Assembly: GCA_964453995.1 (NCBI GenBank)
Contig: CAYVQC010000009.1
Span: 29,357-93,356, forward strand
From: SKVR01 sp964453995
GTDB taxonomy: Bacteria; Bacteroidota; Bacteroidia; Bacteroidales; UBA7960
Reading direction: 5' to 3'
DNA length: 64,000 nucleotides
This document shows, piece after piece, positions 34,582-44,214 of this stretch (its first letter is position 1; each line of letters opens with the position of its first letter). Both the position numbers and the translations under genes were made by a program. Under the pieces are notes generated by a model. That model saw only the letters and a program-made list of their open reading frames with translations. It ran no database searches and had not been told where the DNA came from.

Positions 34582-34971
34582 TTATGATTTAATGATTTCT
34601 TTAAAGGTGATGATTTTGCGCATGTAAAGATGGGAGAAAAAAGTAGTAACCCTATCTGCGGCGGGTTGAATCTTTTCTCCCAGTTTTTCTTCGGCAATCC
34701 TGCAGATGTCGCGCACTGTGTTTTGCCCGTCTGCCAGCAACCAGGTAGTGCTGCCCTGCTCATCGAGGCTGAGTTTCATATAGGGATGTTTTAGGCGTGG
34801 TTGCAGCCATCGTTTTCCAATGAAATCCGTAAACCGTGGAATGAGAATAACCACATTACCCTGATCATCTGTTTCATGCCCATGTTTTCTAACAGGAGTA
34901 AGGTCTAGGAAATTGGCCTCTTTTAATATCTTTTTCTTTTCAAAAATCCCCTTCTCTCTGTAGTTTACCAT
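34582..34971 (-). CDS. PqqD family protein
   Basis: A 129-residue protein whose C-terminal ~75 residues match the PqqD fold: a winged-helix region with LDEQGSTTWLLADGQNTVRDI, the family core, then a helix ending in FFSHLYMRKIITF. The N-terminal 50 residues are charged and unique. PqqD-type domains bind precursor peptides for radical-SAM modifying enzymes (the RRE fold), but no radical-SAM gene or precursor peptide is nearby. It lies 5 bases before pepD and about 150 bases after rsmG, all on the minus strand. Role unknown. Confidence 0.7.
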   Translation of the reverse strand: MVNYREKGIFEKKKILKEANFLDLTPVRKHGHETDDQGNVVILIPRFTDFIGKRWLQPRLKHPYMKLSLDEQGSTTWLLADGQNTVRDICRIAEEKLGEKIQPAADRVTTFFSHLYMRKIITFKEIIKS

Positions 34972-35124
34972 GGTTTTTCTATTGATGCAGTTTTATTTAA
35001 GGAATGCAAACCTAACCAATTTTACAAATTAAGACAAGCTTTATCCGTTGTTCTTCTCTCAAAAATAACAAATGCACTGCTTCAGAAGGTACAGGCACCA
35101 GATAGGAACATTGCCGGCAACTAC

Positions 35125-35745
35125 CTACCTATAGAGATGTACTACCATCTTGGTTTCAAAAAAGGGCTCCCGGAAGAAAAGCTCAATAGGATAGGTCTTG
35201 AATTTGTAGCCGGTTTGCTGCAGTTCTTCTAAAAAGTCACCGCCCTTTAGGTAAAGAATCCCGTTGGGTAATTCATTTTGCTGATGCGAAGAGATATTGT
35301 TTTTTACCCATCTAACAAAAGCAGGCAACGCTGTTACGGCCCGGCTTACAACGAAGTCAAATTTTTCATCAATATTTTCTGCCCTATCCCTGATGGATGT
35401 TACATTTGTAAGGCCTGCAGCTTTTGTGATTTCACGCACTACTTTTATTTTTTTTTCAATGGAATCAACCAGGTAAAAGGTACATTGAGGAAACAGAATT
35501 GCAAGGGGAATACCCGGAAATCCGCCCCCAGTGCCCACATCCATGATCCTACTACCGGGTGCAAAGGAAATAACCTTAGAAATTGCAAGGGAATGCAATA
35601 CATGGTTGGTATAGAAATTTTCCATGTCTTTGCGAGAGATCACATTGATCTTATTGTTCCATTCCTGATAAAGAGGATATAATTTCTCAAACAGGGCCAG
35701 CTTTTCGCTTTCCAGATGGGGAAAATACTTTTTGATTAATTCCAT
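35125..35745 (-). CDS. rsmG: 16S rRNA (guanine-527-N7)-methyltransferase RsmG
   Basis: A 206-residue class I methyltransferase that methylates N7 of G527 in 16S rRNA (E. coli numbering). Seen: NVISRKDMENFYTNHVLHSL near the N-terminus, and the SAM motif MDVGTGGGFPGIPLAI. The start at 35745 gives MELIKKYFPHLE, the usual Bacteroidota N-terminus; an ATG ten codons upstream (35775) is open too. It precedes the PqqD and pepD genes on the same strand. Confidence 0.95.
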   Translation of the reverse strand: MELIKKYFPHLESEKLALFEKLYPLYQEWNNKINVISRKDMENFYTNHVLHSLAISKVISFAPGSRIMDVGTGGGFPGIPLAILFPQCTFYLVDSIEKKIKVVREITKAAGLTNVTSIRDRAENIDEKFDFVVSRAVTALPAFVRWVKNNISSHQQNELPNGILYLKGGDFLEELQQTGYKFKTYPIELFFREPFFETKMVVHLYR

Positions 35746-35940
35746 CGTTAAAGGGTCATGTATGTAATATGTCACCCAAAGTACTCAGCACGTTAGTACA
35801 GGCACTCAATAATGTTTTTACATTACAAAAATAGACAAAGTAAAGAGGTTGATGTTGAATTTGGAAAAAATATGTAGGTTTGCCGGTGCAATGCAGCAAA
35901 AGTAAAAGCAAATAATGCGGTACTCAAAAAAGTTGGTCTG

Positions 35941-36957
35941 ATGGATAAAAAAGGATTTACAATGTTAAACACTCGTTTTTTATTTGTTGTAAAAAGTTTG
36001 TCTGTCTGGGCATTCTTGATTGTGCAATCATCCTTAGATCATGCATCTGCTCAGCAGGGGATGACACTCTCTGAATACATCGAAGCCTATAAAGAAATTG
36101 CCATGGAAGAAATGGTTACACATGGCATACCTGCCAGTATTAAGTTGGGGCAGGGAATTCTTGAATCGGGATTTGGCAACAGCGATCTTGCCGTAATTGC
36201 CAACAATCATTTTGGTATAAAATGTCATGGCTGGCAGGGTCGTACCTTTTATAAGGATGATGACAAAGTAGATGAGTGCTTTCGGGCCTATGATGATCCC
36301 CGCCAGTCGTTTCGCGACCATTCTGAGTTTCTTACCGGACGGCCCAGGTATGCTGCTTTGTTTGCACTTGAGATCACAGATTACCGTGGTTGGGCCCATG
36401 GATTGAGAAAGGCCGGCTATGCCACAAATCCCCGGTATGCCAAATTACTCATTGGGGTAATTGAGCGGCACAAACTTTATGAGTTTGATAAATTGGTAAT
36501 CGCCTCTGCAGAAATAAACCCCGACACCCCCCAGCTCCAGGGCAAAAGCCACAAGGAAATTGTATCTTCCCAACCAACAGGAAATGAAGATTTTCCCACG
36601 GTGGGCGTTGGTCGTGACATACTGGAAAACAATCGCATCCGCTATGTGTATGCCCGTCAGGGTGATACACCGGAATCATTGGCCCGTGAGCTTGGCTTGT
36701 GGGCCTGGGAGATTTACAGGTATAATGAAATGGGCCGCAGTGATCAGCTGGCCATAGGAGATATTGTATATTTACAGCCTAAAAGAAGAAATGCCAGGCA
36801 AAGCTGGCATGTGGTGCAAGAGGGTGAAACCATGTATGATATTTCGCAAAAATATGGAGTGAAGTTAAAATTACTATACCGGCGCAATAAAATGGAGCCC
36901 GGTACCGAACCTGACCCTGGGCGGAAAATTCAACTCAGGGCATGGCCCTCAAGGTGA
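35941..36957 (+). CDS. Glucosaminidase (GH73-like) with LysM domains
   Basis: A 338-residue exported peptidoglycan hydrolase. A signal region ends near ASAQQ (residue 39). The glucosaminidase domain (about 42-190) has the catalytic Glu75 in GQGILESGFGNS and the SFRDHSEFL segment. Two C-terminal LysM domains follow: about residues 237-283 and 287-334, each beginning with YVYARQGDT or WHVVQEGET. The enzyme cleaves the glycan strand, and the LysM domains hold it on peptidoglycan. It is convergent with the downstream TPR gene (9 bases between stops). Confidence 0.92.
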   Translation: MDKKGFTMLNTRFLFVVKSLSVWAFLIVQSSLDHASAQQGMTLSEYIEAYKEIAMEEMVTHGIPASIKLGQGILESGFGNSDLAVIANNHFGIKCHGWQGRTFYKDDDKVDECFRAYDDPRQSFRDHSEFLTGRPRYAALFALEITDYRGWAHGLRKAGYATNPRYAKLLIGVIERHKLYEFDKLVIASAEINPDTPQLQGKSHKEIVSSQPTGNEDFPTVGVGRDILENNRIRYVYARQGDTPESLARELGLWAWEIYRYNEMGRSDQLAIGDIVYLQPKRRNARQSWHVVQEGETMYDISQKYGVKLKLLYRRNKMEPGTEPDPGRKIQLRAWPSR

Positions 36958-36966
36958 ATTATTGCA

Positions 36967-37491
36967 TCAGGGTTCACCACAGTGTATCCTGACGTGATCT
37001 TCAGCTTCTGCATAACCCAACTCCAGTGCTTTTCTCAAATCCCTGCAACCCGATCTTTCCTGCCTGTTCTTTATTTTTGCCTGCCCCCGGTTGAAATAAG
37101 CCTCGGCATAATCGGGCTTTAACAGAATGGCCCTGTTGTAATCAGCAATCTCACTACTGGCACGGTAGCGGAGTTTATACTTGGTATAGGCACGCCAGAA
37201 AAAAACTTCTGCATCATTGGGATAGATCTTAATTGCACGGTCAAAATCAGTTTTGGCATCCTTGTAATCGCCCGACTGAAATTTGGCATACCCCCGGCCA
37301 AAGTACGCCTGGTACAGCATCTCATAGTCAGGTTGAAGACGAATAATACTGGAAAAATCTTCAATGGCGCCTTTGTAATCTCCCAATTCCATTTTTGCCC
37401 TGGCCATCCGGGCAAAATCTTTCACCGTTTGCCCGCAGACATCCTGAAAGGTTATTGCCGCAAAAAGCATGGTAAAAATAAGGTACTTCAT
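36967..37491 (-). CDS. Secreted TPR protein
   Basis: A 174-residue protein with a signal peptide (MKYLIFTMLFAAITFQDVCG) and about four tetratricopeptide repeats, starting with FARMARAKMELGDYKGAIEDF and including the GRGYAKFQSGDYKDAKTDFD repeat. A final RSGCRDLRKALELGYAEA repeat is followed by a short acidic tail. Likely a periplasmic scaffold; partner unknown. It is convergent with the glucosaminidase. Confidence 0.8.
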   Translation of the reverse strand: MKYLIFTMLFAAITFQDVCGQTVKDFARMARAKMELGDYKGAIEDFSSIIRLQPDYEMLYQAYFGRGYAKFQSGDYKDAKTDFDRAIKIYPNDAEVFFWRAYTKYKLRYRASSEIADYNRAILLKPDYAEAYFNRGQAKIKNRQERSGCRDLRKALELGYAEAEDHVRIHCGEP

Positions 37492-37864
37492 AGTCTTAGG
37501 TTTTTATGTGTTAGCGTATCTTGTATACGAAAAATCGTGCCCTTGTAACACAAATGTAAATCATTTTACCCAAAGCACTGGAACAAGGGATTCAGAACCA
37601 AGTAAAAACAGGTGAAAAACAGGTATAATTACCCATCGTTTACAGTAGAAAACTGCGGGTGAAATTAGTTGATCACATCGGCCTGTGCGAATACTTGTGG
37701 GTTTGATCTTATTTGCTGCTATGTTGATGATATTTTAATTGTTTCCGGATATGCTTGTTAAAGTCTGTATTTTCTTTTAAAAGATGTGAAAGATATAAAG
37801 TAAATCAGGTCAGCTTCTTATGTCTGATCCCCCAATAAATTGTTAACTTTTTTTTAATAATTTT

Positions 37865-37894
37865 TTTGAGACCATAATGTTTTTTATATCTTTA
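37865..37894 (+). promoter_or_regulatory. Probable promoter for the LPP20/PEGA pair
   Basis: TTTG at 37865-37868, 18 bases, then TATCTTTA at 37887-37894, one mismatch from TAnnTTTG, 28 bases before the ATG. The rest of the 431-base divergent gap 37492-37922 is AT-rich and shows no other signal. Confidence 0.5.
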
Positions 37895-37922
37895 TCACGG
37901 GAATTAATGTAATTGTAGCTTT

Positions 37923-39725
37923 ATGAAGAAAATATTACTATTAATAACACTTTGTGTTTCGACAAATAACTTGCTATTATGCCAAACAGCCGACCATATC
38001 AGGGCAAATCCTCATATTTATCTTTGGGGGGAATCAACCGGAACAACTTTCCAGCGGGCCGATCAACAGGCACTTGCATATCTGATCAACCAGATATCTG
38101 TTTCTGTAGAAAGTAACTTTACACTTTTACAGCAAGAGTTTATAGATAATGATGGTAACCGGTATGAAGAAACCTACGAAGGAGTGATCAGCACTTATTC
38201 CTCTGCCGCATTGCATAATACGATGCGTATTGTTATATCTAATGAGCCCGAAGCGCATGTAATGCGATATATCAGGAGAGATGAATTGTCCAAAATATTT
38301 GAGCAAAGAGAGCGTAAAATACTCGATTTTGTTAGTCAGGGAGATCTGAACTGCAAGCGTTATAGAGCTGCAGATGCCCTTCGTTATTATTACTGGGCTC
38401 TGATATTGCTCAAGAGTCATCCCAGGTCAGGTGAAATAACTTACCCTGATCATGAAGGTGTTGATCGGTTATTATCGACTATGTTGCACCAAAAAATCAA
38501 TGAAGTTTTCGACAATCTCATGGTCAGTGTTTCCGATATACGTCAGTCAGACAACATGATGCTATATATTCTTGAAATTAAATATAAGAACCAGCTTGCT
38601 CAAAGCTTTGATTATACCTATTGGACAGGTCGGGACTGGACCAATATTCATAGTGCACGCGATGGATTGGGCGTAGTGGAGTTTCCACAGGAAACAGAAC
38701 TTAAAGAGATTCAATTGAGGGTAGAATACCAGTTTGTAAATGAAACGGCCATTGATAATGAACTTCGTGATGTAATAAGTCAACTGGAGGAAGTACCATT
38801 TAAAAACGCCAGTTTTATCGTTCCGGTAGACTATATTATTGCAACAGATGAAGAAGAGGAGGTGCCTGAAGAATCTTTACCGCAACAGGGCAATATTGAA
38901 AGCATCACTGATGCTGAATTGTGGAATGAAAGGATGCAGATACTGATTCAGGCACTTACTTCGCAAAACCATCAGAAAGCCCGGGAGCTTTTTACCGAAG
39001 AAGGCTACGAAATGTATAAGCAGTTACTGGACTATGGGCGTGTCAGAATCCTTCAGGAGCCGGAGTTTACCTTTTACAGATTCGATGATATGGTAATATG
39101 TCGTGCTTTGCCTCTTAGCTTTCATTTTCAGAACAATAACCGCAGCTTTGTAGAAGATATTGTTTTCAGGTTCAATGAAGATATGAAAATCTCTTCTCTT
39201 GCATTTGGATTAGGAGCAAAAGCGGTGGAAGATATCTGGGCAAATAATGCATGGAATGAATACGCCCGAATGGTGTTGGTGAACTTTCTTGAGAACTATA
39301 AGACTGCCTATGCCTTGAAACGCATTGACTATATTGAAAGTATTTTTCATGACGATGCTTTGATTATTACCGGTACTGTATTGGAGAGTGGCGGCTTACC
39401 TGATGTTCGGTATACAAGCAATGACCTGGTGCGATATAACCGGTTTAAAAAAGCCGACTTTATTAGGCATCTTAAACACTCCTTTGCCAGTAATGAATTC
39501 ATAAATATAAGATTTGAAGACAACTATGTGAGAAAAGCCGGCTGGGGTAAAGAAGTTTACGGAATCAATATCAAGCAGGATTACTTTTCATCCAACTACG
39601 GAGATACAGGATATCTGTTTTTAATTGTAGATGTTGATGATCCGGATCGACCAATGATCCAGGTCCGAACCTGGCAGCCCGGCCTGGTAGATATTGAAGA
39701 AATGATAGATCTGTCCAATTTTTAG
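37923..39725 (+). CDS. LPP20-like exported protein
   Basis: A 600-residue exported protein. A signal peptide ends near LLLCQ (residues 17-21). The segment HIYLWGESTG, followed by ADQQALAYLINQISVSVES, resembles the LPP20 family of Bacteroidota envelope proteins, which often have unknown function. The remainder is alpha/beta without recognised catalytic motifs; a YYWALILLKSH helix and many aromatic-acidic stretches are present. It is followed 36 bases later by a PEGA/SUMF1 gene on the same strand, so the two very likely work together at the cell envelope. Confidence 0.6.
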   Translation: MKKILLLITLCVSTNNLLLCQTADHIRANPHIYLWGESTGTTFQRADQQALAYLINQISVSVESNFTLLQQEFIDNDGNRYEETYEGVISTYSSAALHNTMRIVISNEPEAHVMRYIRRDELSKIFEQRERKILDFVSQGDLNCKRYRAADALRYYYWALILLKSHPRSGEITYPDHEGVDRLLSTMLHQKINEVFDNLMVSVSDIRQSDNMMLYILEIKYKNQLAQSFDYTYWTGRDWTNIHSARDGLGVVEFPQETELKEIQLRVEYQFVNETAIDNELRDVISQLEEVPFKNASFIVPVDYIIATDEEEEVPEESLPQQGNIESITDAELWNERMQILIQALTSQNHQKARELFTEEGYEMYKQLLDYGRVRILQEPEFTFYRFDDMVICRALPLSFHFQNNNRSFVEDIVFRFNEDMKISSLAFGLGAKAVEDIWANNAWNEYARMVLVNFLENYKTAYALKRIDYIESIFHDDALIITGTVLESGGLPDVRYTSNDLVRYNRFKKADFIRHLKHSFASNEFINIRFEDNYVRKAGWGKEVYGINIKQDYFSSNYGDTGYLFLIVDVDDPDRPMIQVRTWQPGLVDIEEMIDLSNF

Positions 39726-39761
39726 TTTTTACCATAAACCTTCATGATTAAATGTTTAAAG

Positions 39762-41885
39762 ATGAAGAAACTGTTTTTTGTACTCATATTAATCTTATCC
39801 TGCTTTGCGGCATCAGGACAAAACAATATATCAGTTCTTTCCTTCCAGCCCCTTCCAAATGATCTCGACGCAAGGTTACATCACCCCAGAAGAGATCAGA
39901 ACGGCGAATTAAGTGCAATTATTAAGGTGGTTACTACACAAACCGGGTTTGAATGGGAGCCTGATGGCCTTGGTATCGTAGCTTCAGTACCAAAAACCGG
40001 AGAAATCTGGCTTTATGTGCCCCGCGGGGCAAGAAGAATCACCATAAAACATCCTCATCTTGGTATTTTAAGAAACTATTATTACGATCATCCTATTGAG
40101 GCTGGTTCGGTTTATGAAATGGTACTTTCTACAGCTGAAGTTGAATTGGTTGTTAAAGAAAGCGAGGTTGTTCTCCAGTGGTTTAGCATCCTTTCAGAGC
40201 CCGAAGGAGCAAATGTTTATATTGATGATAAGTTTGAGGGACTTACACCATTTTATCGTCGCTTGCCCGAAGGGACGTACAATTATATAGTAGAAATGCC
40301 AAGATATTATACACAAGCCGGACAAGTTGAGATAAGGGGTGATAAAAGCGACCTTGATATAAAACTCCTTCCTGCTTTTGGAAAGATGCAGATTGCTTCT
40401 GTTCCCGAAAACGGAATGCTGATTTATCTTAACGGAAATAATACCGGTCTTACTACACCTGATACTCTTATCCTTGATAGTAACAAAGAGCACCAGGTAA
40501 AACTTATGAGCCAATGGTTTGAACCCCAGGAGAAAACTGTAACAGTTGGCGATGGTGAGAAAAGTTTTGAGCTGTTCGAAATGGTGCCTACAGAATTTGG
40601 TCATTTAACAGTTACCACTGAACCAGAGGCTGATGTCTATATTAATAATCATTTGGTGGGTACGGGAAAAACCACCACGCGTCTCAATCCAGGTTATTAT
40701 GAAGTAGCCGCCCGGTTGGACAAGTACTATACCGCCCTAAAAGATATCTTGATCAACCCAACAGAAGACCAGGAAATAAAGTTAGATCTAAAACCACGAA
40801 CAGGTTCTCTGGAGGTAATTTCCAATCCTTTTAATGCCCGGGTCTTGATAGATGGCAAGTATGTAACAAACACTCCCGCCACAATTGAAGATCTTTTAAT
40901 TGGAGAATACAAGGTCTTGTTGAGGTTGGATGGTTTTGCCGACATTACCAATACAGTAACAATCAATGAGAATGCTACAACACGAATTAATGAGCGGCTT
41001 CCTGCAGGAATGCGCTTCAGTGTTTATTCTGATCCTCCGGGGGCAGATCTTTACCTGAATGATGAACATCAAGGTCAAACACCGGTGCATATCAATATTC
41101 TTTACGGGGATTATAAACTGAGACTTGAACTTGGTGACCGGGATATTCAGCAGAATATAACCCTTGACAAACGAAGTAAGAACGATTGGAACTTTGAGTT
41201 TAAAGATTTTCAGGAACCCGAAATGATCATCGTTCAGGGAGGATCTTTTGTGATGGGGTGTACACGCGAACACCGAAAAATTTGCTTGAATGATGAGAAA
41301 CCTACCCAGCAGGTTTTACTGAATAACTTCTTTATCAGCAAATATCCGGTCACCCAAGATCTATGGCAATCGGTAATGGGAGAGGATTCTCACCTGGTTA
41401 ACAATTGTCCCGATTGTCCGGTTACCCAGGTAAGCTGGTACGACACCCAGGAGTTTATCAAAAGAATCAATCAGATCACCAAAAAGAACTACAGGCTTCC
41501 CACAGAAGCCGAATGGGAGTATGCTGCGCGGGGTGGGTTAATGGGAAACTCAACACTTTATGCCGGTTCTGATAATCTTACTTATGTAGGATGGTTTCTG
41601 GAAAACAGTGACGGGATTATTCATCAGGTTGGCGAAAAAAGACCCAATGAACTTGATATTTACGATATGAGTGGGAATGCATGGGAGTGGTGCAATGATT
41701 GGTATGGCCCTTATACTCCGGAGGGAAAGCAGAATCCAACAGGCCCTTCCACCGGTACGATGAAGGTAGCACGTGGTGGTGCTTTTGCCAGCGACAGCCA
41801 GAGTTGCCGCACAACATCACGCAATCGGTCAAACCCAGATTCCAGATCAACCCTGTTGGGATTCAGACTCGTACTGGATATCTAA
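39762..41885 (+). CDS. PEGA-repeat protein with SUMF1 (formylglycine-generating enzyme-like) domain
   Basis: A 707-residue exported protein. After a signal peptide (MKKLFFVLILILSCF) it carries at least five PEGA-type repeats, each opening like SEPEGANVYIDD, SVPENGMLIYLN, TEPEADVYINN, SNPFNARVLIDG or SDPPGADLYLND, spanning about residues 140-470. The C-terminal ~220 residues form a SUMF1/FGE-sulfatase domain: GGSFVMGC, RLPTEAEWEYAARGG, DMSGNAWEWC and the final GFRLVLD. Of the two copper/active-site cysteines of true FGE only one (in SQSCRTT) is apparent, so formylglycine synthesis is doubtful. The start at 39762 fits the signal peptide; an ATG at 39744 is also possible. Confidence 0.82.
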   Translation: MKKLFFVLILILSCFAASGQNNISVLSFQPLPNDLDARLHHPRRDQNGELSAIIKVVTTQTGFEWEPDGLGIVASVPKTGEIWLYVPRGARRITIKHPHLGILRNYYYDHPIEAGSVYEMVLSTAEVELVVKESEVVLQWFSILSEPEGANVYIDDKFEGLTPFYRRLPEGTYNYIVEMPRYYTQAGQVEIRGDKSDLDIKLLPAFGKMQIASVPENGMLIYLNGNNTGLTTPDTLILDSNKEHQVKLMSQWFEPQEKTVTVGDGEKSFELFEMVPTEFGHLTVTTEPEADVYINNHLVGTGKTTTRLNPGYYEVAARLDKYYTALKDILINPTEDQEIKLDLKPRTGSLEVISNPFNARVLIDGKYVTNTPATIEDLLIGEYKVLLRLDGFADITNTVTINENATTRINERLPAGMRFSVYSDPPGADLYLNDEHQGQTPVHINILYGDYKLRLELGDRDIQQNITLDKRSKNDWNFEFKDFQEPEMIIVQGGSFVMGCTREHRKICLNDEKPTQQVLLNNFFISKYPVTQDLWQSVMGEDSHLVNNCPDCPVTQVSWYDTQEFIKRINQITKKNYRLPTEAEWEYAARGGLMGNSTLYAGSDNLTYVGWFLENSDGIIHQVGEKRPNELDIYDMSGNAWEWCNDWYGPYTPEGKQNPTGPSTGTMKVARGGAFASDSQSCRTTSRNRSNPDSRSTLLGFRLVLDI

Positions 41886-41920
41886 GAGTATATTGTTATT
41901 AACAATACCGGGTACTTCTT

Positions 41921-44059
41921 TTAGGGAAAGACCGTGGGATAGGGTTTGTTTTTCAGATCTGCAACATAAGCCCCCTGCATGGCCACACTCCAGCAGTTTA
42001 GCCCCAGGCTATCACATTCTTCCATCCATTTTTTCTGTCGCCACATGCTGTTGGAGTTGTCAAATATAATGGTATGCGACAGGTAGGATGCAGAGAGTTG
42101 CCCGATGCTCCAACGCGGATTTCCTCTTATTATAATATGGTGCAGGGTATCAGGGTAAATACGATTTGAGGGCATGGGGGTTTCCGGGCCGGCAATCAGC
42201 ACTTCATTGCCCGAAACATTGAGGAAATTACTATGGAAAACCAAGGTCTGCCCGATCACCGTGTCAGCATGAAGCAGTACTGGTTCACGGTTTTTTATGC
42301 CTGATTGTAAACGGTTTGCCCTAATGTGAAATGCCATTGCAGAGGGGTTTTCGCGCACACGCTCACAGCTGTAAAAATAGCAGTTGCGTCCTTTTATGAT
42401 ATCTATGGCGGTACCGTTGGGCACATGATACACCACAAGTTGTTGTTTTTCGCGGCTAGATATTTCCCTCCATGAAAATGAGGCCACCAACAACAAAACA
42501 ACAAGCAGTGAAGGAAAGATCAGTGCTTTTTGTTTCTTCATCCAAAGCCATCCCAAAAGAGATATCAGTAGAATGATGAATAACTTATCATGAAACCCAA
42601 TTACCAGGTTGTTGGCTGTAGAACCCGGTAATCCCTCTATAATCCTTACCGCAGTATGCAACAACAAAACTACCCATGACAACAACAGACCTACCCATTG
42701 GGAGATAATTGCAACAGGGGCCATAACAAAGAGCAGAATACCGCCTTTGATGATAAGACCGGTTAAAGGGATCACTACAAGGTTGGTAAGTAAAAAGTAA
42801 TTGGGAAACTGGTTGAAATAATACAGCGCAAGAGGACCGGTACCCAATTGCGCAGCCAATGATACTGTAATAATACCCCAGGCATGATCCAGTATTTTGT
42901 TTTTAAAGTAAAGTTGTTTATAAAACAAGGGCTGAAGGCTTACTATACTGATCACTGCAATGTAGGAAAGCTGGAATCCGATCCTGGTGATGATAAATGG
43001 ATCCAGGATCGCCAGCAAAAGGGCTGACGCGGCGAGAGTGTTGTATATATTGGTGCTGCGGCTGAATGATTGCCCGATAGCTACAAAGCTGAACATGGTT
43101 GAAGCTCTCAGAACCGATGGTGAGAACCCGGTTATGGCTGCATAAAACCAGATGAGAATGATAATAACCCCGGTTTTTATAAATACACCTGCAGGCAGTC
43201 TTTTTAAGAAACCAAAAATAATATTCAGAGCCAGAAAAATAATTCCCACATGGAGTCCGGAAACACAGAGAATATGCATGGCACCTGCGCCGGTAAATTC
43301 ACGTTGCAGATCTTCATCGAGATATTCCCGGTAGCCCAGCAGCAAAGCTGAGGCTACCGCAAAATCTCGCCCTTTCAGGTTGTTGGATTCCAGTGTTTCA
43401 AGAGCCTTCTGGCGCATCTTGTGCGAGCCGGCAATGATTGGGTTACCTTCATTTGCCCCGGTGGCGTGCCATTCATTGCTGCGGCGATAGGTTTGATGAT
43501 AAATATTCTTTCGCGATAGAAACCTGCGGTAATCGAAAGCATGAGGATTCTGAGGTTCTTTTACCTCTTGATAATAATTCTCAATAAGGATGATGTCGCC
43601 ATATTTTAATCGGTGTGCCAGGGAGTCCTTTTCGAGCCATACAATAATCCGTCCCTTTGTTTTTACTACCGAATCGTAGTTTAGCACATGAGTTCCCCTG
43701 CCCACTATCTGCCATGAATTGGTTTTCTCAGCAACCGGTTCAGTGAGCCTGATCCGCAGCATTGCATCCGTTTTGTTGAACTTGCTGAAATGAGCGGGGT
43801 TGGTGAGCTCATAGTGGTTTTGTGCGAGAATATATCCTAAAAAACCAAGCAATAGCATTACAAATAATCCTGATAAAAGACTGTAATGATAATGTTGAGA
43901 AAAGAGTTTTCTTAAGAATAAAGCCCCTGTAAGGAAAATTCCCAAAACAATTGCAGCAGTAAAAAGAGATATGCTACTCTCAGCATAAGTAAAAACAATA
44001 ACCCCTGCTAAAAAAGGAAGCAAAATTCTCACCATGGGTATATGAGAGAAATGGGTCAT
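41921..44059 (-). CDS. comEC: ComEC/Rec2-type membrane protein
   Basis: A 712-residue polytopic membrane protein. The N-terminal DUF4131-like region and the ComEC core are present: HILCVSGLHVGIIFL near residue 260 and helices with GFSPSVLRASTMFSF. ComEC is the channel for single-stranded DNA uptake. The C-terminal ~200 residues are soluble, but the metallo-beta-lactamase Zn motif (HxHxDH) found in Bacillus ComEC is absent. Usual for Bacteroidota. Convergent with the SUMF1 gene. Confidence 0.85.
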   Translation of the reverse strand: MTHFSHIPMVRILLPFLAGVIVFTYAESSISLFTAAIVLGIFLTGALFLRKLFSQHYHYSLLSGLFVMLLLGFLGYILAQNHYELTNPAHFSKFNKTDAMLRIRLTEPVAEKTNSWQIVGRGTHVLNYDSVVKTKGRIIVWLEKDSLAHRLKYGDIILIENYYQEVKEPQNPHAFDYRRFLSRKNIYHQTYRRSNEWHATGANEGNPIIAGSHKMRQKALETLESNNLKGRDFAVASALLLGYREYLDEDLQREFTGAGAMHILCVSGLHVGIIFLALNIIFGFLKRLPAGVFIKTGVIIILIWFYAAITGFSPSVLRASTMFSFVAIGQSFSRSTNIYNTLAASALLLAILDPFIITRIGFQLSYIAVISIVSLQPLFYKQLYFKNKILDHAWGIITVSLAAQLGTGPLALYYFNQFPNYFLLTNLVVIPLTGLIIKGGILLFVMAPVAIISQWVGLLLSWVVLLLHTAVRIIEGLPGSTANNLVIGFHDKLFIILLISLLGWLWMKKQKALIFPSLLVVLLLVASFSWREISSREKQQLVVYHVPNGTAIDIIKGRNCYFYSCERVRENPSAMAFHIRANRLQSGIKNREPVLLHADTVIGQTLVFHSNFLNVSGNEVLIAGPETPMPSNRIYPDTLHHIIIRGNPRWSIGQLSASYLSHTIIFDNSNSMWRQKKWMEECDSLGLNCWSVAMQGAYVADLKNKPYPTVFP

Positions 44060-44214
44060 AAAGACGCTGGGTTATATCTTCAATACTGATCTGGATTGGC
44101 GATTGAAGTTATGAAAAATAACGATAAAAACAAAGCCTTGAATCCAAAAAATATTACATTTAACGACAACCCTTATGTGTTGTCATATTGACCCGTACAT
44201 CATTGAAAGAGCTT

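Noticed and set aside
44164..44183. GACAAC/GTTGTC hairpin after the nitroreductase gene
   Set aside because: Only six base pairs and no adjacent T-run on the minus strand; not called as a terminator.
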